A model generated the notes under the pieces. The model was not told where the DNA came from. It searched no databases and saw only the letters and a list, made by a program, of their open reading frames with translations. Both the position numbers and the translations under genes were made by a program. Shown here piece by piece: positions 54,978 through 63,922 of a stretch of DNA of 64,000 nucleotides. Origin of the DNA: an uncultured Pirellulaceae bacterium (GTDB lineage: Bacteria > Planctomycetota > Planctomycetia > Pirellulales > Pirellulaceae); assembly GCA_937921995.1 (NCBI GenBank), contig CAKZVF010000065.1, positions 1-64,000 of the forward strand, read 5' to 3'. Each line of letters begins with the position of its first letter. Positions within the stretch are counted from its first letter, which is position 1.

Positions 54978-56003
54978 TTAGAGAGATGCCGATTTCTTGA
55001 ATTGGGACCGGGCCATGCCTGCCGCGCCGATAAAGCCGGCGTCACCGCCGAGTTTCGCAAAATTTACGACCAATTCCGCGCCCAAGACCGGAAATATCAA
55101 CCGGCGAGTTTCTGCGATGACGCCGTCGAGGAAGGATCGCCCCAGCGGTGTTTTGTCGCCGCCGAAATCCACGGCGCCGCCGAGAATGAAGGCTTCTGGA
55201 TCAATGATGTGTGCCAACGTGGCGATCCCGCGCCCAAGATATTCGGCCGTTTCTTTCACCAACTCCAGCGCTAACGCATCACCAGCATCGGCCGCTTGCG
55301 AAACCGCCAGCGCCGAAAGCGGAGACGATTCTTTGTTCGATCCGTTGAGCGTACTCTCCGGATGGCTGCACAGCGCGGACTTGGCCCGCGCAACGATGCC
55401 CGTGGCACTGGCATAGGCCTCCAAGTGACCGGCCTTGCCACAGGAACAGATCAGCGCTTCGGGCGACGTGTCAATGATAATGTGACCGCATTCTGCGCCG
55501 TGGCTATGAGCACCGTCGATGGACACGTCTTGGACGATGATTCCGCAGCCCACACCTGTCCCCAACGTGATCAAGATCATGCTGGAGTATTGTCGTCCGC
55601 TGCCAATCCAGTATTCCCCGAACGCGGCGGCACCGGCGTCGTTGGTGTAGGTCACCGGTTTTCCGGTCGCCGATTGGAGTTTTTCACGAATCGGATAGTG
55701 GTGCCAACCGGGCATGTTATACGGCGTCAGCAACCGGCCGCGTTCGATATCCATCGGACCGGGGGTTCCTACGCCCACCGCAGCAACGTCATCAAATGAG
55801 TAACCTTGCTCTGATAAAAGTTTCTCAATCAGCGGCCTAATTTGCTGGATCGTCGGTTCGGGCGATTGGTCGGCTTGAGAGGGAAACTTCGTGTAGCAAA
55901 CGGTTTGGCCTAAGTCGTCCACCACGCCCAGTTTGATATTGGTTCCGCCAACGTCGACGCCTAAAAACAGCGGGAGTGAGAAGACCTTTTTGTTGTCAGG
56001 CAT
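54978..56003 (-). CDS. ROK family sugar kinase, glucokinase-like
   Basis: From ATG 56003 the product is 341 residues. FLGVDVGGTNIKLGVVDDLG is the ATP phosphate loop; GVGTPGPMD, NDAGAAAFGEYWIGSG with the catalytic Asp, and ITLGTGVGCGIIV are typical. The ROK zinc site is CSCGKAGHLEAYAS, with His where many members have the third Cys of CxCGxxGCxE. The C-terminal AHIIDPEAFILGGAVDFGGD fits. It probably phosphorylates glucose with ATP. It lies 84 bases upstream of lepA on the same strand. The frame's earlier GTG/ATG to 56105 is unsupported. Confidence 0.88.
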   Translation of the reverse strand: MPDNKKVFSLPLFLGVDVGGTNIKLGVVDDLGQTVCYTKFPSQADQSPEPTIQQIRPLIEKLLSEQGYSFDDVAAVGVGTPGPMDIERGRLLTPYNMPGWHHYPIREKLQSATGKPVTYTNDAGAAAFGEYWIGSGRQYSSMILITLGTGVGCGIIVQDVSIDGAHSHGAECGHIIIDTSPEALICSCGKAGHLEAYASATGIVARAKSALCSHPESTLNGSNKESSPLSALAVSQAADAGDALALELVKETAEYLGRGIATLAHIIDPEAFILGGAVDFGGDKTPLGRSFLDGVIAETRRLIFPVLGAELVVNFAKLGGDAGFIGAAGMARSQFKKSASL

Positions 56004-56146
56004 GAAAAATCGACTTGTAGATGTGCTGATGGAAACGGAAGGGACGTAAGTATAGGTGGGAGCGAGGGTTTTCTCAACATATTGTCGCTCAAGAACTGTC
56101 GACAATGAACAGAGCGTCTACATCATGGCCTCTTCCAAGCGTGGAA

Positions 56147-57565
56147 TCACTTGAAGGTCGATTTATTGCGGAGGATGTGGTGGTAGTGCTGGGCGAAACG
56201 GTGAGCTTCGTCACGAACGTACTGCAGCAGCCGCAGCGAAAACGCGTGCCGGCTGAGGATCAAGGGTTCGCTATTGCCGGGGCGATAGATCTCCTCGTTC
56301 TTTTTCGCAATCGAAATCAGCGTCGGTGGCTCGATTCCCAAAGACTCAAACGCCGCCACCGCGCTGCTTAACTGCCCCTTGCCACCGTCGATCAGGAGAA
56401 TATCAGGAAAGGCCTCTTGTTCATCGGAAAGCCGTTGGAAGCGTCGCGCGACGACTTCGTGAATCGAACGAAAATCGTCGATGCCTTTGACGTTCTTGAT
56501 TTTGTATCGCCGGTAGCCCGGTTTAAATGGCAGCCCATCAATGAACTGCACCAAACTAGCGACCGTTTCACCGCCGCCCAGATGCGCGATGTCAACGCCT
56601 TCGATTGAACGTGGCGTTTCTTTTAGTTTGAGCACCTGCCTCAGTCCGGTCAGTCCCTTTTTCGGATCGACGTAGAAAACCTCTGGCTGGGCGTGGGTGT
56701 CGAGTTCGCCGCGTCGGTCGAGCGATTCCAACATTTCGATTTCGTCGCGTAGCTTGGCCGCCTTTTCAAAATCCAAATCCTTGGAGGCGGTCATCATCTC
56801 CGTTTTCAGTTGTTTGATCAAACGTTTTTTGTTGCCGGCCAGGAACAGATGCAATCGCTTGATGTCCTTTTTATATTCTTCTTTTGAGATTCGTAAATTG
56901 CACGGCGCGGTGCACTGTTTAATGCTGGCCAACAAACAGGGCCGAAACCATCGCCACTGTTCATCGCCGTCGGTGATGTCCAGGGAACAAGTGCGGAATT
57001 TAAAGATGCGCTGCAAGACCTGGATCGCGCCACGCAGCGCCCCGGCGCTGGGGAACGGACCGTACAGCTTCACGCCTGTGTTGGCCGGTTCGCGCGTGAT
57101 TTCGACGCGCGGGAAGTCCTCGTGAGTGGTGATCTGAAGATAAGGGAACGTCTTATCGTCCTTGAGGATTTTATTGTTCCGCGGTTGGATGTCCTTGATC
57201 AATCTCGATTCCACCAACAGCGCGTCGACTTCGCTTTCACAAACTATACAGTCGATGTCGGCGATATCATCAATCCAGTCGGCCGTACGCTGCTCTTGCT
57301 TGGCGGCTTTGAGGAAGTAGCTGCCGGCGCGGGAACGTAGATTGGTCGCCTTGCCGACGTAGATCACGACGCCGGTGGAATCCTTCATTAGATAGACGCC
57401 CGGCGATTGGGGAAAAAGACGAACTTTTTTGGCGGTGTTTTCGAAAGCCGATAGCGCTGGATCGAACTGGTAAGCCAAGTGCTGTTCCGGCGGCACGGGG
57501 GCTTCGGCGTCGTTTCCATTGTCGGAATTCGAATCGGCTTTCGTTTTTTTGGAGTCGCCAGTCAT
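56147..57565 (-). CDS. uvrC: Excinuclease UvrC, short form lacking the (HhH)2 domain
   Basis: The product is 472 residues. A 45-residue acidic N-terminal tail precedes the GIY-YIG domain (PQSPGVYLMKDSTGVVIYVGKA), a cysteine-rich region and UVR motif (DFEKAAKLRDEIEMLESLD), and the RNase H-like C-terminal nuclease (SIEGVDIAHLGGGETVASLVQF; DILLIDGGKGQLSSA; RDEAHRFAQHYHHILRNK). It ends at RNKSTFK, where standard UvrC of about 600 residues would continue into the tandem helix-hairpin-helix domain. Both nuclease centres look complete, so it should still incise damaged DNA with UvrAB, perhaps with different bubble binding. Confidence 0.9.
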   Translation of the reverse strand: MTGDSKKTKADSNSDNGNDAEAPVPPEQHLAYQFDPALSAFENTAKKVRLFPQSPGVYLMKDSTGVVIYVGKATNLRSRAGSYFLKAAKQEQRTADWIDDIADIDCIVCESEVDALLVESRLIKDIQPRNNKILKDDKTFPYLQITTHEDFPRVEITREPANTGVKLYGPFPSAGALRGAIQVLQRIFKFRTCSLDITDGDEQWRWFRPCLLASIKQCTAPCNLRISKEEYKKDIKRLHLFLAGNKKRLIKQLKTEMMTASKDLDFEKAAKLRDEIEMLESLDRRGELDTHAQPEVFYVDPKKGLTGLRQVLKLKETPRSIEGVDIAHLGGGETVASLVQFIDGLPFKPGYRRYKIKNVKGIDDFRSIHEVVARRFQRLSDEQEAFPDILLIDGGKGQLSSAVAAFESLGIEPPTLISIAKKNEEIYRPGNSEPLILSRHAFSLRLLQYVRDEAHRFAQHYHHILRNKSTFK

Positions 57566-57770
57566 GCAGGTGCGGAGGATTGCTGAGTTGGTTCGGGGGT
57601 ACGATCGGTGCGGTCGTTGATTTTATAGGATACCGCCGAGAATGTCGCTGCGACAGGTTGCGCAGCTGTTGTTTCTGATTCGGTCGCTCGATATCGCGGC
57701 GGACATGCATTTCACGCTTTGGCGATCAAACATGGTTCCGCGGCGGTGGACGGGCGAAGGCCAAGGTGGC

Positions 57771-57830
57771 TCTACCGAGGTGGGCATTACCGAGGTGGGC
57801 ATTACCGAGGTGGGCATTACCGAGGTGGGC
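57771..57830. repeat. 15-bp tandem repeat, four units
   Basis: Four units ending ACCGAGGTGGGC (57771-57785, 57786-57800, 57801-57815, 57816-57830); units 2-4 are identical (ATTACCGAGGTGGGC). They are in-frame multiples of five codons and so create spurious ORFs on both strands (TEVGI or HLGNA repeats). They lie in the 390-base gap between uvrC and the MGH1-like gene, which is otherwise empty. Confidence 0.88.
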
Positions 57831-57958
57831 TTTAGCGAACGGTTGTCGTGCCCTTATACTGTTGTCGGGGAAGCAGAACATCGCCATCAAGTGGATCGGC
57901 GTCCCACCACTCGTCCAAAACCGCTTCGCCAAAGTAATCTTTCAATTTTCAGGATTCT

Positions 57959-60667
57959 ATGAAACATCACCCAAAGAAGAGCTGTCCCGAAACCCTTCGG
58001 CTCAAAGCCAGCAACGATCGAACCGCGAACTGGAAACGTTGGGGCCCGTATTTGGCGGAACGGCAATGGGGCACCGTCCGAGAAGATTATTCCGCCGGCG
58101 GTGATAGCTGGCATTCGTTCACCCACGAGGACGCCGTCAGTCGCACCTACCGCTGGGGCGAAGACGGGCTGCTGGGGATCACCGATCGTCAGTCGAGGCT
58201 GTGTTTCGCGCTGGCGTTGTGGAACGAAAAAGATCCCATTCTCAAGGAACGTCTGTTTGGGTTGACCGGCCCCGAGGGCAATCATGGCGAAGACGTCAAA
58301 GAAGCGTACTTCTACCTGGATTCGGCGCCCTCGCATGCCTATATGAAGGCGCTTTACAAATATCCTCAGGCCGAATTCCCGTACGAGAAACTGCGTGAGG
58401 AGAATCGAAACCGATCGTTGAAGGATCTGGAGTACGAACTGCAGGACGCCGGCGTCTTCCGCGATAGCAAATATTTCGACGTGCAGGCCGAATACGCCAA
58501 ACGTCACCCTAACGATATTCTGATCCGCGTGACGGTCACCAATCGCGGTCCCGAAGCCGCGCCCCTGCATTTGCTGCCAACGCTTTGGTATCGGAATACT
58601 TGGTCGACCGGTCGCAAGGGCGAAGGTTATTGGCCCGAGCCGAATATTCAACAAGAGTCACCGGGACATTTCGTGACCGAACAAGAGTCGCTGGGGCGAT
58701 TCCACTTTCTGATTGAAGGCGGCGATGGTCAGACGCCGCAGTCGCTGTTTACTAACAACGAAACAAACTACAAAAACCTTTATGACGGCCGTAACCGAAC
58801 GCCGTACGTCAAGGATGCGTTTCACCGCTACGTCGTCAATAAGGATACCGAAGCGGTCAATCCAGATCTTTCGGGAACCAAAAGCGCTCCGCATTTTCAG
58901 ATGCAAATCGAACCCGGACAATCGAAGGTCGTTCATCTACGATTGCTGTCGGACGAACAATACCAATTGGCCGTCCAAGAGAACCGAATCGATTCAGATG
59001 CTGAGTTTTCGGTGGGCGATGATTTTGCCGCGACGATGGAGTTGAGGATCAGGGAAACGGACACCTTCTACGACGAGACTTTGTCGGATATCGAGGGCGC
59101 AGAAGCCAAAGCCATCGCGCGGCAGGGTTACGCCGGGTTGTTGTGGACGAAGCAATTTTACTTTTATAGCGTGCGTGATTGGTTGCGTGGCGACCCGGTC
59201 ACACCCGATCCGCCCAGCCAGCGTTTGTCGGGCAGGAATGCGGAATGGGAGCATCTTTATAATCGTGATGTCATCTCGATGCCCGACAAATGGGAGTATC
59301 CTTGGTACGCGTCATGGGATTTAGCCTTCCACATGATCCCGTTTGCGCGGATTGACATCGAGTTCGCCAAGTCCCAGATGATTCTGTTTTTGCGCGAGTG
59401 GTACATGCATCCCAGTGGTCAGATTCCGGCGTACGAGTTCAGTTTTTCTGATGCCAACCCTCCGGTTCATGCTTGGGCGGCGTGGAAAATTTACGAGATG
59501 TCGGGCCCCGAGGGAGAACGCGACCGGTCGTTTTTAGCGCGCGTGTTTCACAAACTGTTGATCAACTTCACTTGGTGGATCAATCGAAAAGACAGCGACG
59601 GCAATCACATCTTTTCGGGCGGCTTTTTAGGGCTGGATAACATTGGGATTTTCGACCGGTCCAAAAGCTCACCGATCGGCGGCCGCTTGGACCAAGCCGA
59701 CGCGACGGCGTGGATGGCGTTTTACTGTACGACGATGCTGACGATTGCGTTGGAACTGGCGCGGGAGGATGAAAGCTACGAAGACGTGGCGTCGAAGTTC
59801 TTTGAACACTTCATCACGATTGCCGACGCCATGAACAATATGGGCAAAGGCGGATTGTGGAACAAGGAAGACGGGTTCTACTATGATCACCTCAGCCGCG
59901 CCGACGGAGCGATCGCGCTGAAGATCCGATCGATGGTGGGATTGTTGCCGATGGTGGCCGTCGGTGTCTTGGATTCGGAGCTGATTGATCGTCTGCCGGG
60001 TTTTAAGAGACGCATGGAGTGGTTCCTTGAGAATCGCAAGGGACTGTCCAAACAGATCACGTGCATGGAAAAACAATCGGAGAACGTGTTCACGTTGCTA
60101 GCGATTCCTTCGCGCGAAAGACTGGTGAACATGATCGAAGTGATGATCGATGAGAGCGAGTTTTTGTCGGATTTTGGGATTCGTTCCATGTCCAAGTACC
60201 ACGACCTCCAGCCGTTCGTGCTCAACGTCGACGGGCAAAGCTATTCAGTACGGTATAACCCCGGCGAATCTGATTCGCATCTGTTTGGTGGAAATTCGAA
60301 CTGGCGAGGCCCGATTTGGTTTCCGGTGAATTATTTGCTGATCGAATCGTTGCACCAGTACTATTCGTTCTACGGTGAAAGTTTGAAGGTCGAATGCCCC
60401 AAGGGTTCGGGGAACATGATGAACCTGAAGCAAGTCGCGCAGGAGATTGCCCAGCGGTTGACTAGATTGTTTCTGCGGGACGAAAAAGGCCATCGTCCGC
60501 TCAACGCCTTGCAACAGCGGTTCGCGGATGATCCTCACTGGAAAGACCACGTGTTGTTCTATGAGTATTTTCATGGTGATTCGGGTCGGGGGCTGGGGGC
60601 TTCGCATCAGACCGGATGGACGGCTTTGGTGATTAACTGTTTTGAAGAGAAGCAGAGAGAAGATTGA
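57959..60667 (+). CDS. MGH1-like glycoside hydrolase (GH63-related alpha-glucosidase)
   Basis: The product is 902 residues and cytoplasmic (no signal peptide). NWKRWGPYLAERQWGTVREDYSAGGDSW is the typical start of the MGH1-like/GH63 group. Long (alpha/alpha)6-type signatures follow: KWEYPWYASWDLAFHMIPFARID, YEFSFSDANPPVHAWAAWKIYE, GGFLGLDNIGIFDRS, LDQADATAWMAFYC and GGNSNWRGPIWFPVNYLLIE, the last a GH63 hallmark. Members hydrolyse alpha-glucosyl or mannosylglycerate/glucosylglycerate-type substrates; the actual substrate is not predictable here. GGATT stands before ATG 57959. Confidence 0.9.
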   Translation: MKHHPKKSCPETLRLKASNDRTANWKRWGPYLAERQWGTVREDYSAGGDSWHSFTHEDAVSRTYRWGEDGLLGITDRQSRLCFALALWNEKDPILKERLFGLTGPEGNHGEDVKEAYFYLDSAPSHAYMKALYKYPQAEFPYEKLREENRNRSLKDLEYELQDAGVFRDSKYFDVQAEYAKRHPNDILIRVTVTNRGPEAAPLHLLPTLWYRNTWSTGRKGEGYWPEPNIQQESPGHFVTEQESLGRFHFLIEGGDGQTPQSLFTNNETNYKNLYDGRNRTPYVKDAFHRYVVNKDTEAVNPDLSGTKSAPHFQMQIEPGQSKVVHLRLLSDEQYQLAVQENRIDSDAEFSVGDDFAATMELRIRETDTFYDETLSDIEGAEAKAIARQGYAGLLWTKQFYFYSVRDWLRGDPVTPDPPSQRLSGRNAEWEHLYNRDVISMPDKWEYPWYASWDLAFHMIPFARIDIEFAKSQMILFLREWYMHPSGQIPAYEFSFSDANPPVHAWAAWKIYEMSGPEGERDRSFLARVFHKLLINFTWWINRKDSDGNHIFSGGFLGLDNIGIFDRSKSSPIGGRLDQADATAWMAFYCTTMLTIALELAREDESYEDVASKFFEHFITIADAMNNMGKGGLWNKEDGFYYDHLSRADGAIALKIRSMVGLLPMVAVGVLDSELIDRLPGFKRRMEWFLENRKGLSKQITCMEKQSENVFTLLAIPSRERLVNMIEVMIDESEFLSDFGIRSMSKYHDLQPFVLNVDGQSYSVRYNPGESDSHLFGGNSNWRGPIWFPVNYLLIESLHQYYSFYGESLKVECPKGSGNMMNLKQVAQEIAQRLTRLFLRDEKGHRPLNALQQRFADDPHWKDHVLFYEYFHGDSGRGLGASHQTGWTALVINCFEEKQRED

Positions 60668-60742
60668 GATGCTGTTTGGGGCGTTGCGTTTAAGGCAATG
60701 CGTTTAAGGCGTTTATTTTGCAGTGCAATAGAGGAGTTTGAG

Positions 60743-61321
60743 ATGGTTCGTGTCCGTGATTTGGTTGTGATAAGTCTATGTGTGACTTTGATTGTGGTAA
60801 CAGGGTGTGAGCGGTCGGAGGTGGCTCAAGCCGTTTCCGCCTCTGGCTATGATGCGCCGCGCGAGATCGAACGCGTCACGCGCGACGTTGTGTATCAACC
60901 GCCGGGCCAAGCCGAGGGCGAAGAGGATTCGATGCTGCCTGAGGCGGTGCGTGGATTCTGGGGGAAGGGAAAACCCAACCCGGGCATTGATGGCGAGGAC
61001 ACGATGAAGTGGGCCAACGAAACGTTCGAAGCACTCAAGAATAAGGGACTGACGACCGCCAACGATGCGGGAAGTTGGTTGACTCAGGATTTTAAGAACA
61101 TGAATGCGTGGGAGTACAAGGTTGTCTTCGTCGCGGACAAGCAACCTGCCGCCGCTGAAAAGACGCTGAATCAATTAGGGGCTCAGCGCTGGGAATGCTT
61201 TCATGTTCAACCGCACGCAGCGTCGCTGATGTTTTATTTCAAGAAGCCCAAACGCAGCTATTTGAAGTCGTTGCCGACTTCAGATTTAATGCGTCTGGTG
61301 CCCATGATGAAAGGCGAGTGA
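60743..61321 (+). CDS. Lipoprotein with DUF4177-like C-terminus
   Basis: From ATG 60743 (GAGGAG 6 bases upstream) the product is 192 residues. MVRVRDLVVISLCVTLIVV then TGC is a lipoprotein signal with the lipobox Cys. The mature part has an acidic linker and a C-terminal domain (WEYKVVFVADKQPAAAEKTLNQLGAQRWECFHV...MFYFKKPK) that resembles DUF4177-type small domains. The function is unknown. The frame upstream to 60698 is less likely. It lies 75 bases after the MGH1-like gene and may be co-transcribed. Confidence 0.7.
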   Translation: MVRVRDLVVISLCVTLIVVTGCERSEVAQAVSASGYDAPREIERVTRDVVYQPPGQAEGEEDSMLPEAVRGFWGKGKPNPGIDGEDTMKWANETFEALKNKGLTTANDAGSWLTQDFKNMNAWEYKVVFVADKQPAAAEKTLNQLGAQRWECFHVQPHAASLMFYFKKPKRSYLKSLPTSDLMRLVPMMKGE

Positions 61322-61357
61322 TTGAGGGGAGATCCCCGATGCACTGAAGTCGCGCGT

Positions 61358-61443
61358 ATACCCCGGTAGGAGGCACAGCCTGTAGCCGGTGATGTCGCTG
61401 CGCTCAATCACCGGCTAATGGCTGTAACCCCTATCCGGGGTAT
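61358..61443. repeat. Large imperfect palindrome between convergent genes
   Basis: ATACCCCGG at 61358 pairs with CCGGGGTAT at 61435-61443, and an inner pair ACAGCC..TAGCCGGTGAT (61375-61393) matches its complement at 61407-61425. The loop is GTCGCTGCGCTCA. It separates the lipoprotein gene from the 3' end of the protease-like gene. Confidence 0.8.
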
Positions 61444-61507
61444 GTGGGGGCTGTCACTCTGGAAGTTGCTTCCAGTCTCTGAGTCCGAAACGATAGACGT
61501 TTTACGC

Positions 61508-62842
61508 CTACGGCATCGCCGCAACCGAGCTACGCATTAGATCGTCGACGATCGTTTGCATTCGGCTTGAAGGAATCGCAAGACTCGACGCGCGGCCTTG
61601 ACGCGCGATATTCATGCCGATGACGTTGCCCTTGAGATCTAAGATCGGCCCGCCGCATTGTTCTGGAAACAGGGGCGTGTCGTGTTGGAAGACGAAAGAA
61701 AAATTATCGGCTCGTCGTGACAGAATCGCGCCCAACCGATTCATCATCTTGAAATGAGCCGCTTGTTGTGATGGCATGTTGCGGCCGGCAAGGATCGCGC
61801 GAGTGGATTGGGCCATCCCGTGCCGGAGGTACTGGATCTTTACGCTGTCGCCTGGACGATGGGCGCGGATTGCAGTGACCAAGTCGTCCACATCGACGAT
61901 GCTTTCACCGCCCAGCATTGTGATCACATCCCCGTCGATCAGACCCGCCGCATGAGAAGCGTCGCCCGGATTCACTTGCGATATCCGCACGCCTGAATCG
62001 ACGCGTTCAGGTTTCACGCCTAAGAAGGCCTGTTCTCCAAATTCGGTCGATCGCGGTTGAACGGAATAGGTGCCGATCGCCAGCAGTGCGTCTTCGCCGG
62101 GCGTCAGCACAAAACTGCCGGGTTGAATGGTTGCGGCCGGTTCCTCCGGAACCGAGTTCCAGTCGATGGGCGTTAATTCTTTAGTTTCGACTTTGACCAG
62201 AGCAACGTCGTTTTCTTTGTCAATGCGCACCAACGTGACCGGCAGGTGTTCGCCGCCGATCAAACAGGTGACGGGGGCTCGTTTTTGTATCTCGGATGCC
62301 TTGGTCACGATGTGTCCGCCTTTGTGAACGACCACGCCGAGCGCAATATTTCGATCATCTTTCCAGAAGGAAACGACGCTCCGAAAGACCGCCGCGGCGA
62401 CAGGTTCAACCTCGGCAAGCAATTGGCTTGATTGACGTTCCTTGTCCACGATCCGCCGATTGCGAAGGCTGGGCAGTTCAAAGTTCAGCGCGATATCCCC
62501 CGAATTGGCCGGAGGATTGATGCGGAGCAGATCTTCGAAAGGGTTGATTGGGTTGTCGCGGAAACGTTTAAATTCGTCCAGCGTAAAAACTACGGTGGAA
62601 GTTTCGTTGTCGATCGCGGCTTGGAATCGCAAACGCAAATCCGGTTCGAGGTCGTCCAGCAGACGTTCGAATTGATCATGCAAGTCGCGCGGTAGTTGAG
62701 CTTGCGCGGCAGAAGAGAGCAGCAGCGCCGTTGCAACAGCCGACACGCATGCGATGCCGAGCAGCAGAATACTTCTACGTATACGTATGCGTTGCAGGGT
62801 GTTCATCGTGAACATCGGACGAATTGGGATGTGGTTGGTCAT
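61508..62842 (-). CDS. Degenerate S1C protease with PDZ inserted in the trypsin fold
   Basis: The product is 444 residues; AAGGA lies 7 bases before ATG 62842. The signal peptide is ILLLGIACVSAVATALLLSSAAQA. A helical region follows, then the N-terminal lobe of a trypsin-like fold (VVSFWKDDRNIALGVVVHKGGHIVTKASEI; IDKENDVALVKVET, Asp kept), a PDZ domain (about 273-345; FLGVKPERVDSGVRISQV, AAGLIDGDVITMLGG), and only then the C-terminal lobe (QHDTPLFPEQCGGPILDLKGNVIGMNIAR). The His position is Lys/Ala/Ser (TKASE), and the Ser position is Cys396 (QCGGP). It is the downstream partner of an intact protease, 42 bases after it. Confidence 0.85.
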   Translation of the reverse strand: MTNHIPIRPMFTMNTLQRIRIRRSILLLGIACVSAVATALLLSSAAQAQLPRDLHDQFERLLDDLEPDLRLRFQAAIDNETSTVVFTLDEFKRFRDNPINPFEDLLRINPPANSGDIALNFELPSLRNRRIVDKERQSSQLLAEVEPVAAAVFRSVVSFWKDDRNIALGVVVHKGGHIVTKASEIQKRAPVTCLIGGEHLPVTLVRIDKENDVALVKVETKELTPIDWNSVPEEPAATIQPGSFVLTPGEDALLAIGTYSVQPRSTEFGEQAFLGVKPERVDSGVRISQVNPGDASHAAGLIDGDVITMLGGESIVDVDDLVTAIRAHRPGDSVKIQYLRHGMAQSTRAILAGRNMPSQQAAHFKMMNRLGAILSRRADNFSFVFQHDTPLFPEQCGGPILDLKGNVIGMNIARQGRASSLAIPSSRMQTIVDDLMRSSVAAMP

Positions 62843-62884
62843 TTGTTATCCTTAACAAATTTCTGCCGAGTTTTCGGCGATGGC

Positions 62885-63922
62885 TTATTGCAAACGCACT
62901 TCTAAATCCAGTATTTCGTCGTTGCGGTCAATCTTGATGAAGCAGGTGTCCGCAGGAACGTGTTTTTGAACGGCGCGAATCAGATGCCGGCTGTCGGTGA
63001 TGATTTCGCCGTCGAATTGAATGACGACATCGTTGGGACGCAGACCGATTCGATCGGCAGGTGAGCCGCGTTTGACGAAGTTTATTTTGGCGCGGTCGGC
63101 TTTTAGATCTAACGTCACACCCAGTTTCGCTTTGCCTGAGGGGATCTTCTTAGCGACGAGCTCGGGCAGTTTACCCCACGAGTCGCCGCGTTTGAGCCGG
63201 TCCCAGTCTTGCAGGAATTCTTCGATTTGCGCGTGGCGATTTTGCGAAACCGCGTCGCCGATGGAACTGTGGATGCCGACCAATTCGCCGTTGAGGTTGA
63301 ACAACGGTCCGCCAGAATCTCCGCCAATCAAAACTGCGTCGGTGATCAACTGATGACCTTTTACTTCCAGTAGTCGCCCTGATCGCACCGGTGGTTTGCG
63401 GCCTAGTTCGAATCCGCCAGAGTGCCCCAGCGAAACAACCCAGTCGCCTTTTTGCAGCGCGTCGGAACTGCCGATTTCTACATGAGGCCAGTTACCGCCT
63501 TTGAGTTTGATCATGCCCGAATCAATATCCAGGTTCCGGCCCAGACGCGTGGCCATCGCGGATTTCCCGTTGGGAAAGTAAACCTCGTATTCGGCGTAGT
63601 CGGTGCTCATCACGTGGCCGGCGGTCAGAATCAAACCGTCGGGGCTGACGATGACGCCGCTGCCGACGCCGGACCCGTCAAAGATCGCCACGCAGGCGTC
63701 CATGTTTTTTTCCGCGACGCGCTGGATCGAAGCTTCGATTTTTGTCAGCTGTTCAAGCGGCGACTGTTGGGCCGATACAAACGCAGAACAAAGGAGAATC
63801 ACCGTCGGAACGAAGCAGAGGCTGCCGATGCGAGCCAGGATGAGGCGGCGGTGAATCAGACCGAACCGATGTTGCGTTCCGTTTCGAGTCAGCCAGCATT
63901 CCGTTGCTTGTGCTTGTCGCAT
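62885..63922 (-). CDS. S1C serine protease with PDZ domain (HtrA-like)
   Basis: The product is 345 residues from ATG 63922. An N-terminal extension precedes the signal segment (LCFVPTVILLCSAFVSAQ). The full triad is visible: His103 in LTAGHVM, Asp134 in LDIDSGMIKL and Ser203 in IGGDSGGPLFNL. The PDZ domain occupies about 260-340 (LGVTLDLKADRAKINFVKRGSPADRIGLRPNDVVIQFDG). It should degrade or sense misfolded envelope proteins. It is followed closely on the same strand by the degenerate paralogue at 61508..62842, so the two are likely co-expressed. An AGGATAGG ribosome-like site precedes the ATG. Confidence 0.9.
   Translation of the reverse strand: MRQAQATECWLTRNGTQHRFGLIHRRLILARIGSLCFVPTVILLCSAFVSAQQSPLEQLTKIEASIQRVAEKNMDACVAIFDGSGVGSGVIVSPDGLILTAGHVMSTDYAEYEVYFPNGKSAMATRLGRNLDIDSGMIKLKGGNWPHVEIGSSDALQKGDWVVSLGHSGGFELGRKPPVRSGRLLEVKGHQLITDAVLIGGDSGGPLFNLNGELVGIHSSIGDAVSQNRHAQIEEFLQDWDRLKRGDSWGKLPELVAKKIPSGKAKLGVTLDLKADRAKINFVKRGSPADRIGLRPNDVVIQFDGEIITDSRHLIRAVQKHVPADTCFIKIDRNDEILDLEVRLQ

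Noticed and set aside
57642..57962. ORFs encoding five-residue repeats (TEVGI, HLGNA, MPTSV)
   Set aside because: They arise from the 15-bp tandem repeat, which stays open in several frames; no start site or flanking domain supports them.
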